From positions 62,866,080 through 62,930,079 of the forward strand of contig CM045729.1 of assembly GCA_024760905.1 (NCBI GenBank): a DNA stretch of 64,000 nucleotides, written 5' to 3'. Shown here piece after piece: positions 24,101-34,900 of this stretch. Position 1 is the stretch's first letter. Every line of letters begins with the position of its first letter. This DNA is from Plotosus lineatus. Taxonomy: Eukaryota > Chordata > Actinopteri > Siluriformes > Plotosidae. Made by a program: the position numbers and the translations under genes. The notes beneath the pieces were generated by a model that did no database searches, was not told the origin of the DNA, and saw only the letters and a program-made list of their open reading frames with translations.

Positions 24101-26311
24101 GGCATGTTTTTGGAGGCTGGTAGACCAAGCTGGGTTTTTCAGCAGGGATGTAAGTACGCTCCAAGGGTAGTGGTGGCCTGGTGGTAAAGGAAGGTGGATC
24201 ATTGTTCCTAAATTTTGTGGCTCAAGCCCCACTCTCGACAAGGTTGTCACGGTCCCCCCAGTGCAGCTAACTGGGTTATCAAAGACCAGCCATGTCTCTC
24301 AATGTCTATGGTGAGAGGTTTATGTAAACAAACCATTGCTGACAGCTTTGCAGTTACTCTTGTTGAAAGTCAGCAATGGTTCTTTTACAGCCTCTCACCA
24401 TAGACAGTGACCGACACAGACACAAACTGACACAGACATGGCTGGCCTTCGATAACTCAGTTCGCTGCACTGGGATGACAGTGGCAACCCTGTGGAAAGT
24501 GGGGCTTGAACCCCCAACTTTAGAATCAGCAATCCAGCACCTTTACCACCAGGCCACCACTACCTATGTTATGTAAAATAATAAATATAAAATATTTAAA
24601 TAAAGTAGATACTGTAGATCAGTTTTCATGTGAAAGAACATGTGTGAGACCATATAGCAGATCTTGGAGGGATAAGCATCTCTGTAATCATAGGCCGCTA
24701 ACATCATCCATATGTGCAGCTTGATTTCGCACATGGAGACCAGGATGTTTGGGATGATCTCAACATTTTGGGATGACATCATCTGTGTTTATAACTATTA
24801 AACTATTGCAGTCTTTGATATTTTCATTCACAGTTTTGACTGTGTTTGTATATATGGTGATATTACATAATACTGTATAGTTGTTCTTTAGGTCATTTCA
24901 TTGGACAAATCGATCGTGGGAGTCCTGCAGAAAAAGGGGGTCTGAAGGAAATGGACAAGGTGGTGGCTGTGAATGGAGAGGAGGTTAATGATGACACCCA
25001 TGAGCAAGTGGTGAAACAAATACAGAAGTTTAGTGATCGATGCTGCCTCCTTGTGGTTGATTCTGAAACAGACGAGATGTACAAGATGGTAAATCTATTA
25101 TTACTTAAAATATCTTACATGTTCTGTTCAATTACAAATGATCTTTCAGTTTAAATTTAATTCACTCACACGACCTTACCAATTTTTTTTGTCTGCGTCT
25201 ATGGTGATAGACAAAGGTGTATCTTACATCCGTATTACTGTTTTATTTACCTAGGGTGGTGCCTCTCCATTAATTTACTGGGAAGAAATGAGGAGTTCCC
25301 AGCCTCAGCTGAGCAATACTGTGCCTGAATATGTCACCCCAGTCCTAGCTATACCTGATGATGAAGAGGAAATATACAAACCCAAATTGTGCTCTTTGGA
25401 AAAGACCGCTGTTGGGTATGGCTTCCACCTCAATGGTATCCAAGGAGTCTATGGACAATATATCAAAGAGGTTGAAAGAACTTATTATTAATGATGAATA
25501 TCAGAAAATATCTTGTATACACATTTGCTTTAAAAGTTCATGATATTCATGCACAGTATAATACATCAACAGGTGGTGAAAGGTGGAGCAGCAGATAGAG
25601 CTGGATTAGAGGACAATGACATTGTGGTGGAAGTGAATGGTGTGAATGTAGAACAAAGCACACATGATGAAGCTGCAAATTTGATTCGCAGCAGCGGTGA
25701 TACTCTGGTCCTCCTTGTGGCAGGGAGAGCTGCCTACGACCACCTGAAAGCTAAGGGTGTTGCAATCACACCCAGGCTGCTGGATCCAGATACCGCAAAA
25801 ATTCAGCCTCGTGAAAGGGTAAGCACCATTTAACTTCTGAAGCCATTATCCCAACCTAAATCCACTTACTAACATGTGCATGGGAGGCCTGGTGGTGTAG
25901 GGATCAGCACATTTGCCTCACACCAAAGTCCTGGGTTCAGTGAGGAGGGCTTTTCTGTATAGAGGTTGCATATTCTCCGTATGCTTAGGTGGGTTTCTTC
26001 TGGGTACTCTGGTTTCTACCCACCATCCAAAGAATGTACAAATTAGGCTAACTGGCTGCTTCAATTTGCCCCTAGGCATGCGTGTGAATGGTTATGTGAT
26101 AGATTGGCAAGATGGTCAGGGTTTACCCTACCTTCACCCTGAGTCAGTTGAGATAGACTCCAACCTCCTCATTACCCTAGTAGGATTAAGTGGTGCATTA
26201 TGCTCTGATTTAACAATGACATTTGGTTCTCTATTTCAGACACCCTCTGTTTCCTCTTCATCATCTTCATCATCTTCATCCTCATCAGGAAGTGACGACG
26301 TGAGGCTTTGA
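14989..26311 (+). CDS. pdzk1: PDZK1 / NHERF3, four-PDZ scaffold protein (complete coding region, 8 exons)
   Basis: Joined exons 14989-15195, 15323-15542, 15639-15775, 19072-19267, 24892-25088, 25255-25470, 25573-25818 and 26240-26311 give an open 496-codon frame; every intron is GT-AG and all phases agree. The protein has four PDZ domains whose carboxylate-binding loops are visible: SYGF (residue 18), GFGF (133), GYGF (241) and GYGF (373). Linker text such as NRVMFLLVD and [19 protein letters not shown] matches vertebrate PDZK1 closely; human PDZK1 is about 519 aa. In mammals PDZK1 sits under the apical membrane of kidney and gut epithelium and in hepatocytes, holding transporters and SR-BI by their C-terminal tails. 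The start is the first ATG, after a likely 5'UTR intron. The C-terminus is unusual: 12 serines in a row, then a tail ending DVRL. Gene identity is very secure and exon borders nearly so. Confidence 0.96.
15323..15542 (+). CDS. pdzk1: pdzk1 coding exon 2 (residues 70-142, end of PDZ1 and start of PDZ2)
   Basis: The acceptor follows a long T tract (tttttctccatcag) and the donor is AAAG|gtaaaa, phase 1. It encodes VADLVKKSG, the last helix of PDZ1, then the linker, and the PDZ2 binding loop GFGF at residue 133. Confidence 0.95.
15639..15775 (+). CDS. pdzk1: pdzk1 coding exon 3 (residues 143-188, PDZ2 core)
   Basis: Acceptor attttcag, donor AAAAG|gtaagc, phase 1 in and 0 out. It encodes [20 protein letters not shown], the central strands of PDZ2, and ends VEK, which joins directly to the helix in exon 4. 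Confidence 0.95.
16363..16662 (+). pseudogene. Tc1-like transposase fragment (outer element, N-terminal part)
   Basis: 98 open codons ending just after [13 protein letters not shown], which carries the first catalytic Asp. The rest of the gene lies beyond the inner element at about 18350-18620 and holds stops. Confidence 0.75.
16789..18345 (+). mobile_element. Inner Tc1-like transposon nested in the outer one (dead)
   Basis: Long inverted repeats of about 200 bp: the left one starts ccggattccaaaaaccttgg, and the right one ends cccaacttttttggaatccg. The two ends also share the caatgatgtgggagtgcag / ccacatcattg block. The transposase frame begins [20 protein letters not shown] with a helix-turn-helix ([20 protein letters not shown]) and has many stops and shifts downstream. 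It is a different family from the outer element. Confidence 0.85.
17134..18123 (+). pseudogene. Tc1-like transposase pseudogene (inner element)
   Basis: Starts [22 protein letters not shown] region intact for about 60 codons, then stop. WSDESQF near 17590 marks the first catalytic Asp; later blocks are in other frames. Confidence 0.75.
19072..19267 (+). CDS. pdzk1: pdzk1 coding exon 4 (residues 189-253, end of PDZ2 and start of PDZ3)
   Basis: Acceptor ctgcttgttag, donor TTTCAG|gtaagc, phase 0 in and 1 out. It encodes NRVMFLLVD (the last PDZ2 strand) and [19 protein letters not shown] (the PDZ3 binding loop). The exon begins 27 bp after the apparent right end of a Tc1-like transposon that fills most of intron 3. 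Confidence 0.95.
19427..19850. repeat. Probable LINE tail remnant and (TTTA)n tract
   Basis: ttagattagattcaacttta is the style of a fish LINE 3' end. A (TTTA)n tract at about 19734-19764 follows. No coding part remains. Confidence 0.35.
19855..20045 (-). repeat. SINE-B 5' half with tRNA-like head
   Basis: On the - strand: ggcacggtggcgtagtggtt (A box), gggttcgattcccggcct (B box), then agtttgcatgttctccccgt. The best preserved SINE-B head in the window. Confidence 0.85.
20336..21037 (+). pseudogene. RTE LINE endonuclease domain (233 codons)
   Basis: An AP-like endonuclease with [15 protein letters not shown] and GADFNGHVG. It is the type often mis-annotated in fish as 'craniofacial development protein 2-like'. 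A shift near 21030 moves the continuing protein to another frame. Confidence 0.9.
21845..22870 (+). pseudogene. RTE LINE reverse transcriptase domain (341 codons)
   Basis: Carries [40 protein letters not shown], motif [21 protein letters not shown] and the FADDIV catalytic box; cut by a stop after RKVSV at 22868. Confidence 0.9.
23401..23575 (-). repeat. SINE-B fragment
   Basis: Contains cagtgtgggaggaaaccaga and other SINE-B text, strongly diverged. Confidence 0.5.
23806..24055 (-). repeat. SINE-B copy
   Basis: gaccaccacagggccaacac through ggaggaaacccatgggcgta; most of the element is present without its head. Confidence 0.7.
24166..24566. repeat. Two SINE-A copies in inverted orientation
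   Basis: A + copy (24166 to about 24350) meets a - copy (about 24356-24566). Both are cut in the accattgctgac region, giving near-complementary arms of roughly 180 bp and almost no spacer. Confidence 0.8.
24892..25088 (+). CDS. pdzk1: pdzk1 coding exon 5 (residues 254-319, PDZ3 core)
   Basis: Acceptor gttctttag, donor AAGATG|gtaaat, phase 1 in and 0 out. It encodes [20 protein letters not shown] and the rest of PDZ3, ending SETDEMYKM, as in other PDZK1 proteins. Confidence 0.95.
25255..25470 (+). CDS. pdzk1: pdzk1 coding exon 6 (residues 320-391, acidic linker and start of PDZ4)
   Basis: Acceptor tttacctag. The donor GAG|gttgaa is weak, but exon 7 resumes exactly in frame (IKE then [14 protein letters not shown], as in mammalian PDZK1). 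It contains the acidic linker [13 protein letters not shown] and the PDZ4 binding loop GYGF at residue 373. Reading on into the intron stops after six codons. Confidence 0.92.
25573..25818 (+). CDS. pdzk1: pdzk1 coding exon 7 (residues 392-473, PDZ4 core and C-terminal linker)
   Basis: Acceptor catcaacag, donor AAAGG|gtaagc, phase 0 on both sides. It encodes [15 protein letters not shown] and the final PDZ4 helix and strand ([15 protein letters not shown]), then [19 protein letters not shown], which corresponds to the segment after PDZ4 in mammals. Confidence 0.95.
25885..26180 (+). repeat. SINE-B copy in pdzk1 intron 7
   Basis: Head ggcctggtggtgtagggatc, then tgggtttcttctgggtactc and aattgcccctaggcatgcg; diverged but complete. 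Confidence 0.65.
26240..26311 (+). CDS. pdzk1: pdzk1 coding exon 8 (residues 474-496, polyserine tail and stop)
   Basis: Acceptor tctatttcag. It encodes TPSV, twelve consecutive serines written mostly as TCA/TCT, then GSDDVRL and TGA. Mammalian PDZK1 also ends in a Ser-rich acidic stretch and a PDZ-ligand-like tail, which supports this as the true last exon. Confidence 0.9.
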   Translation, partial: TPSVSSSSSSSSSSSSGSDDVRL

Positions 26312-26340
26312 GAAAGACTACCTTCATCTTGTGCTGGCTT

Positions 26341-26752
<412 letters not shown>

Positions 26753-27293
26753 AACCTTTAAGAAGTAGTTATTAATTGCACTGCTTAACAAAAAAAAAAA
26801 ATTAAATTATTAAATTAAAATGGAAGCAGCCACATACTGAGTCCCTCGTGACCTCATGGAGTTTTGCAATCAAAAAATAATGCAGGCAAGTAAAAAGAAG
26901 CAGACGCAATAACAGTACTTCATCAATTTAGAGTGAACTTTTCCAACAAATCTATGTATATGTGTAATGTAAGTATTTTTATGCACATGTGATATGAATG
27001 TGAGGCAAACGATAGATCACGTGTGATCATGGGACTCGAAGTGTCTTAAATCATACTATTGTCACAGTCATGATTATCGTGCAATGATGCATTTCACATG
27101 TAAACTTATTCTCTTAACATCACAGTGCTTTTGATGATCGCAGGTACTCTGCATCCTTTAACCTTTTCTCACATATTTATCACTACCTCGGTGTACTCCA
27201 TATCATTCACTGAGTTAATATCTAGAGCCTGGCTAATCATCATCAAGCTATGCTTAGGATATTGTATGATGCAATATAATACACTCATTGGTA

Positions 27294-27299
27294 AATAAA
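27294..27299 (+). terminator. pdzk1: Candidate pdzk1 polyadenylation signal
   Basis: AATAAA about 980 bp after the stop codon, beyond the TA-rich array. Several AATAAA strings inside the array are less credible because they are part of the repeat. Confidence 0.4.
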
Positions 27300-27363
27300 A
27301 ACTTGTATAATCACTCGGTGTCATTCTGGATTCTGAAATTAAGCTGCAAAAACAAGGTATTCA

Positions 27364-27369
27364 TTTATT
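27364..27369 (-). terminator. gpr89: Candidate gpr89 polyadenylation signal
   Basis: TTTATT on the + strand reads AATAAA on the - strand, about 350 bp after the gpr89 stop. The 3'UTR would run 27719 to about 27345, nearly meeting the pdzk1 3' end. Confidence 0.4.
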
Positions 27370-27719
27370 CTTTCACACAGTTCACATGGACATAACATTG
27401 TTGGGGAGAAAATAAAACAAAGTCTTCATGGTTTTATGATGCGATCAACAGAAATCTGATACACTGAATTATTGTATTTATCACCATGTGTGTATATTAC
27501 ATTTAACAAAGACAACACAAACACTATCTCAATTTAAAAGAAAATCTTAAATTAAAATACCATTATCTTGAGTACAATCTGAGTAGTACACCAAATACCC
27601 TTCAGCGTTTCACCAGACCAGCACCATCTTCCTTCCTGATTCAGGAAATTCCATCCGGGTAGAATTCAAAAGAGGACTCTAAAATACAAAAGTCCGTATC
27701 CCTCAGGTATTCTAGTAAG

Positions 27720-27926
27720 TTACAGTGTCACGTGCTTCTCAGGTGCCTGCTTGTGAGCCAAGTAGAGAAAGAGAATGCTGGACAGAGCACTGACAAGGAA
27801 GATCACATCAAACCAGCGATGGTAGAAGTTGAACTGCAGCTCTCCTAGAACTTCTGTGACGATCGTGCGGTACTCCAGAGGCATGCTCATGCGCATAAGT
27901 AACACAGAGGATACAAAATACATCCC
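27720..27926 (-). CDS. gpr89: gpr89 coding exon 14 (residues 388-455, stop)
   Basis: Encodes [20 protein letters not shown] through [20 protein letters not shown] and QAPEKHVTL, then TAA at 27720-27722. Only the last few residues differ much from mammals. Confidence 0.97.
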   Translation of the reverse strand, partial: GMYFVSSVLLMRMSMPLEYRTIVTEVLGELQFNFYHRWFDVIFLVSALSSILFLYLAHKQAPEKHVTL

Positions 27927-28867
27927 CTACAAACACAAACATTTAATTAATAAACTGTCACATCACAGGAATCATTTCTGATTGTTTATAAAGTGTTTTA
28001 CCATGATCTGGGCCAGGACCAGCACTATTACATTTGATGACTTGCTACTGGAGATGGCATAAAAGAACTGGAAAGAACAATGAGTTCAGAAGAGGTTATT
28101 AAATGGTCTTTAATTAATACAGACGCTCCCCGATTTACGTTTTGAATTGGTTCCGGATGGCCGAACGCAAGTTGAAAGTGAACACAAGTTATTACGTATG
28201 ACGCTCATACTGTACTATACATCCATAAATACCATTATCGTATCTCATAAAACACCCCTAAATCAATTATTATAAACATAATATTGTAAAATAATATCAA
28301 ATATATCAAATAATATCAACATTAATTTCAAATACTAAGTCACTTATACCGAGTCACTTTACATGAAGCTTAAAACGGCCAATCAACGCTTACAATATGT
28401 GAGGCGCTCAATACCGAAAGTAGTGTACTTGCAAAAGTAGTGTACTTGCTGTGGGTTATACAGACTTCCGGTCTTTCAAGTGCACAAGGGTGTTGAACTC
28501 GTTTAGAACACAGCCTGCACTGATGCAGTCTCCCACAGCAGAGAGTTCTTTCTTTTGTGTAAGTAAGTAAGTAAACTTTATTCAAGAGATGCATATAAAG
28601 AACAAGTACAAATCCTAATGAATATTAATATAAAAATAAGTATACACTCTTAGGATTCGGCTAAAAGATAATAAATATCTGTAATTGTTCTGTAATTTGT
28701 GTATTGGGGTTTTCATTTATTTTACAACTCTTTGCTTAACTGAGTATGCATGGTAGATTGTACCGATCCGAGCAGATAGTTAATTCATCTCTGTTTGAGA
28801 CCTGCACCCAAACACAAAGATCACAGAGACGACGTCTTAACACAAGGATAACACGTTTTATATATAT

Positions 28868-28902
<35 letters not shown>

Positions 28903-31900
28903 AGTCTGTAACGAATGCAGCGTCATTGCATTTGGGCCAATTACGTCAATGTACTACGTAGGTACGTCGAAACTCAAAATTTGACTTTAAAAAAAAAATA
29001 AATAAAAATCGAAAAAACGTAAACGTGATGAACGTAAGTCGGGGAGCATCTGTAATTCTATATTTATTGTGAATCAATTTAAGAAATTGTTGTGTATAAA
29101 CTTAGCCTAGCATTGCAACGAATGCATTTGTCACTATGATTGTATTATAATTACATGGATCCCTCGTTACTTCACGCTTCAATTTATGCCGCTTCAGTGT
29201 ATCATGATTTTTAAATATTCATCGAATTTAAAAAATAAGCAAATTAAGAAAGAATGCGGGAAAAAGTTAAGGAAAATGCCGCAAAAACAAGTCCAATTAT
29301 GCAAAAAACCAAAACCTAAACAAACACACAACAAAAAACAACCCAACACCCCCCATCAAAACTAATTACATTTTTATGAGCGGTGCGCATCTGAGTGCGT
29401 GCGCGTCTGTATGTGTGTATTTATACTTTATTTACATCTTATGCATTATTTTTTAATGTTTAATTGTTATTATAAGCATTTATAGCATTGAATATGTATT
29501 TATTGATATTATACACACATATACATGTACATTTACGTCAGTCGGGGGGATTGGGAGGGTGATCCTACTTCGTGGAATTCGGTGGTCGCGGGGAGATCTC
29601 GGTCTCCATTAACAGCGGAAAGTGAGGGATCCATGTACAGTAGGGATGAGTCAACCCTACTACAGCTATGACATCGGAGTCTTCGGGCAACTGAGAATGC
29701 TCAACTCCTATCCTGAGCTAATATGCTATGGTAGCTCAATGCTAGCCACACCCCAGCTAACAATAAGCCCAGGCGGAGTTTCAGAGTCTCCGGCACTTGG
29801 TTAGCAGTTCCGGTCATACTGCTTGAAAATGTTCAGTCCCTACGAAACGAGATGGACGAGCTTCATGCTCAGATTGCAGCGCAGAGCGATCTACAGGACT
29901 GAGCCATGCTGTGTTTCTGTGAAACATGGCTCGAGGAGAGTACACCCGACGAGGCGATTGCATCAGCCGGCTACATGGCCTTCATCCCTGCGATCCCAAG
30001 TGCAGGAGTCGTCGTTTAGCCCCTTCCCACTTGGGCTTATTGTTAGCCAGGGTGCGGCTAGCATTGAGCTACCATAGCATATTAGCTTACGATAGGAGTT
30101 GTTGCGTGCTCAGTTGCCTGAAGCTGAAGCTGCCCATAGCTGTCGTAGGGACAACCAGTCATAGACAAGCATAGTGCAAAATATGAACAAACAAAACAAA
30201 AAATAAAACAAATTAAAACGAACAAAGAAACAATTTGACTCTGAGAAAGAACTCCGCGACATCGCCCTCTAGGCAGCGCCATCTTGGAGACGTCACTCCA
30301 AGTTCAATGTAAAAAGACATGAAGCGTAATAAAGTTTATCCTTTTGGTATCGTTTGTTAAACATGCTACAGAACATAAAATCTCACGCACAAACATTCTA
30401 AACATTAAGTTAAGTGCTGTACTGGAATACTAATTGAAAAAGACTTTAATACTAGTGCTTTACAACAGTATATGCTGTATAATGTTTATATTTTATCATC
30501 AATAAATATAACAGTAAAAATTGAAAAGTTTTTCTTAATCATTACTACATTTTACTACATTAATACTGTATTAATGAGAAAGACTGTTTATAGAATGTGT
30601 TTAAGAAGCATATTTTAGCGCATGTAATAGATACACAGTATTTTACTTCCGGTTGCTCATTCGCGCATGTAATATGATACATGGGGTTTTACTTCCGGGT
30701 ATAGAGCTTGTGGGTTATCGTCATTCGCGGGAGGGGCCGGAACCGAACCCCCACGAATATTGAGGGCCTACTGTACTACTATTCTATAATATATGCAAAA
30801 TGCATTTTAATTGAAAACAATAAAGTGATCAGTGCTAAAAGAAAAATAGTACATGTTGCCAACAAATATACCTTAGTGAGAGTGATTAAAAGGCCTCGGA
30901 TGGAGGTGACGATGATGATTCCAACCAGGATAAAAGATATGTGCTGAGACCAGAATTTAACCTACGGAAAATAAAGAAACTGAGTAGCCGTTCCAATTCA
31001 CATGCTTTAGTATCTATGAAGTTGAGAAAGAAAAGACTCCTCTCTCACAAGAGAAAGATAAACTGTAAGGAGAAATGACAAACCCGGAAAAGAAGAATAA
31101 CACCGATTAGGCTTCATCTGAGTATAGACTAACTAATAATTAAGCAGAACAAAGACAGACAGATAACTCACCTTTATTCTCACAATCTTACATCTTATGC
31201 GTGACAAAATTCAACTGCTCATAGTTACAGTATATAATGTGTGTGTGTGTGTGTGTGTGTGGGGGGGGGGGGGGTCTCACATCAAATTGAATTCCCAAGT
31301 AATTGACTGTGATCTCAATCCCTCTCGTCACTGGATCAGTCTTCCCCACGCGGTCAAAAACAATATTGATGGTCGCCTACAGCAATCATGCGAAATTAAT
31401 GTATTAAATGCATAAACATTTTATATATATATATATATATATATTGTAATATATGCACAATTCTGCTGACTCACAGCACTGTATATGCTTCAGTGCTCAC
31501 AATGAAAGCTCACCATGAATATCTTCCATACACAATAGATGGAGAAGAAGTAGCCCAAAAAGTTGAAGTATTTTCCTTGGAACGTCTTTGAGTATTCTAT
31601 CCGCTCCTGAGGACAAAGTATACATTTCACACACACAGTTTTTTTCAGAATATTACTTCAGAATAAAATGATGCCATCAACTCCTTTAAGCCAGATTAAT
31701 AATGGGTAAAGTATTTTTTACTGCATCTTAAATTACAGCTGTAATTTTTACCTTGGTCGCATGTAGGTCGACTGTTTCTAGGAAGAGCTGCCTGCTGAGC
31801 TCTTCTAGAGCATCTACCTCATGCTGGATCAGAGATAGATCTGCAGTTTTTATATTAAGGAATGTCAATCAGAACTGACGTAGTTACTGTAGCTACCTCA

Positions 31901-34900
31901 GACAAAAAAGGAAGAAGTTTACAATCATCGTGTTCAAAACAATGGCGAAAAAATGAATCATTCAAGTTTCTATAGCATGCTAGAGAAATGCTCTTGATGG
32001 ATGACAACAAAAGTTCTCTTCAAGAAGCAGAAAGAAAGGACTACATTAAAAAGTAAAAACGCTTCCATTTTTAAGAGGCGATCAAAAAAAAGGCAGAAAC
32101 TGTTCGTGCTAACTGGATTGATTGGACAATAATCAAGATTACGCATTGCCACGGTCATTTATTGTCAAGTAAACAACTAGCTATATCTGATTTAAGAAAC
32201 ATTAGACAAGTAATACCCCCATTTCACTGGACTATGGCATACAAGGATCGTAACGGAAAAGCACGGAACGCAGTCTACGGAAGAGCTTTGGCATTTTTCC
32301 ACGGAAAACGGGTGAAAATCCTACAGAAAAGTGGAAATTCTTTTATCCCCATTTCACTGGACTACGACATGCAAGGATTGTGTAGCGAAAAGGCGTAGAG
32401 CGCAGTCTACAAAACATCTTCAGCATTTTTACATGGAAAATGAGTGAAAATCCTACGGAAAAGTGGAAATTCTTTCACTCTCGGAGCATTCACAGCATGT
32501 GCGGAACAGGTACAGCAAAGTATGACAAATTGACTCCATGGAACCTCACGGACTTTTTTTCCCCGTGAACGTGCTTTTGAACATGTTCAAATGCAGGTTC
32601 ACGGAATATTTTGGCCTGCCGGAAGCATACGGAAGTGGAGGAAGACTTGAGACTACGGAATCAAACGGAAGATAAAGGAATAATTGCGGAACGTTTGCGG
32701 ATGACAACATTCTTGCTTTATTAAGTCTTCCGTGCTCCAGTGAAATGGGGGTATAAGATTCACGCACCACACATAAGTACATAGTCCACAAATTGTACCA
32801 AATGGAGGTGCATTAATTGATGTACATGAACTGAGACACATCATCTGTACGTCTGAAATCTTGGGCAGAAAGCTGAGGGTCTAAGGCTTAGGGAAAAGAT
32901 ACTCTCACTGCCAGAAGGAGAGGAGGTGACGCTCTTAAGCATCCCCCAGAATCCAGTCTGTTTATTTTGGTCCTCCCCTCGTTGGTACATTTGCCTCCTC
33001 ATCATGGCAATTCTACACATGGAATCAGATGAAATTCTGAGCTGCTATTTTTGGAAAATAAAAAATAACCAAAAAAACACTCTGGATTGATTGATAATAC
33101 ACTATCACAATAACAAAATCAAACTGATATCTCCATAATTTACCTTTTCTTTTTACTGACAATCATATCCATGGTCTGAAGCAGCCTTCTCTCCAGAGCC
33201 AGGATGTCACTCTCAGTTACATTCCTACAAATACAAAAAGCAGACTTCAGTTTAAAAAAATGTATAATAAATCACATTTCGAACATATGGCTACTGCTAT
33301 AGTACCGTTATAATCTACGTGTGAGCTTTATGGAATTTTAAGTCTGCACAGTTACCTCAGAAAATAGGACATGTATGTGTAGGGGCAATTGACAGCACCA
33401 AATCCAGACAGCAGAGCCATCAATGTAACCCCAATTACCCCCACACGGCTGATGAGCTGCTCTATAGACAGGATACCTTAAAGGGGTGCAAAAGCCTTGT
33501 GAAGTGCTCAGGATCATTTACCGCTCTATGGTAAGTACTTTGTGAATAAAATAAAAATTAAAAAAAAAGGTTGCTTCTTACCGTGCTTTGGACTTAATAT
33601 TGGAAAAGGGTCTCCAAGTTTCCAGAAGAAATACATGAAGGTAAACCAAACAACACAAGCAAACAACAACCTCTGTCTCTGCACTGTAAAAAAAAAAAAA
33701 CAGAAGACCAAACAAATCATTTTCTTTTCATGTACAGCAATCCCTCACTTTTCATGGTCAATGGGGACTGAGAACCTCCTGCAACCGCCGAATTGCCACG
33801 AAGTAGGATCGAACCCCCCCACCCCCCAACTGACGTATGTGTGCATATGTGTGTATAACATCAGTAAATGCATATTCAAAACTTTAAATGCTTATAATAA
33901 CAATTAAACATTCAAAAATAATGCATAAGATGTAAATAAAATATAAATACACACATACAGATGCATACCTCACATAAAAATGTTAGTTTTGTTCGGGGGG
34001 GGTTTGTTTTTTTTTTTGTTTGTTTTTTGGGGTTTTTTTTTTGCATAATTAGTGTTGTTTTGTGTAATTTTCCTTAACTTTTCCCTATTTTTCATTAATT
34101 TCCTTATTTTTTTACATTTTTTGGTGAATATTTTTGAAAAACCCGCGATGCACTGAAGCCGCAGGAACTGAAGCATGAAGTAGCGAGGGATCACTGTATA
34201 TCTATCTAACCTTGTAAACTGCAACTCCAACTTCCTTTTCCTGAATTTCAAAATATTCTCATTTTGTAAAATGCACAAATACAGAAAAATATTACTGCCC
34301 AAAGTTATGCATAATTTCACTTGAGAAGTTAAGATCACCTGATTTCAACTGAGAAACTCAATTTTATTTTCTAATGATTCACATAAATTGTGTTACTGTC
34401 AATAAACTGTTGGAACACTTCATTTGTATTTAATAAGGCTCAAGCTGTTATACACTTTGGGACAAACTACACACAACCACAATGGTAAGAAAAAAATGAA
34501 AAAATCATACACGTTTTAAAAGCACTTACACAGACGTATGTTACTGACCACGAAGTAGCCGATGTAGAAAGGCACTACAAAAATTAAAACCAGTAGTATA
34601 ACATACAAATTCAGCTTCCAGTGAAAATATCTGGACCTGAAAAACACAACATCATTACAAATGTACAATGCTTGTAATGGAAATGTTTTCAGTCGCACTT
34701 CAGCCACTTACGTGCTACTTAATGCTCCAAGGATTTCAAAGATGATGAGTTCAAACATTGTGCAAGAGAATGCAAATGTGACAGAGAACACCACCTGTAC
34801 CACATACTGTCGCACCTAAGAAAGACAAAATTACATTGTTGGCTTAAAGTAAATATTATGTGACGAAATTAGATTACTAAATACTAACTGTAATGGCAAT

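Noticed and set aside
29152..30774. One large MITE with ends at 29152 and 30774
   Set aside because: The true partner of the left end is at 29637 (aaagtgagggatccatgta). The right end at 30774 has a different terminal sequence, so these are at least two elements.
33542..33907. 121-codon + frame
   Set aside because: Antisense to gpr89 exon 5 and running into MITE-B; not a gene.
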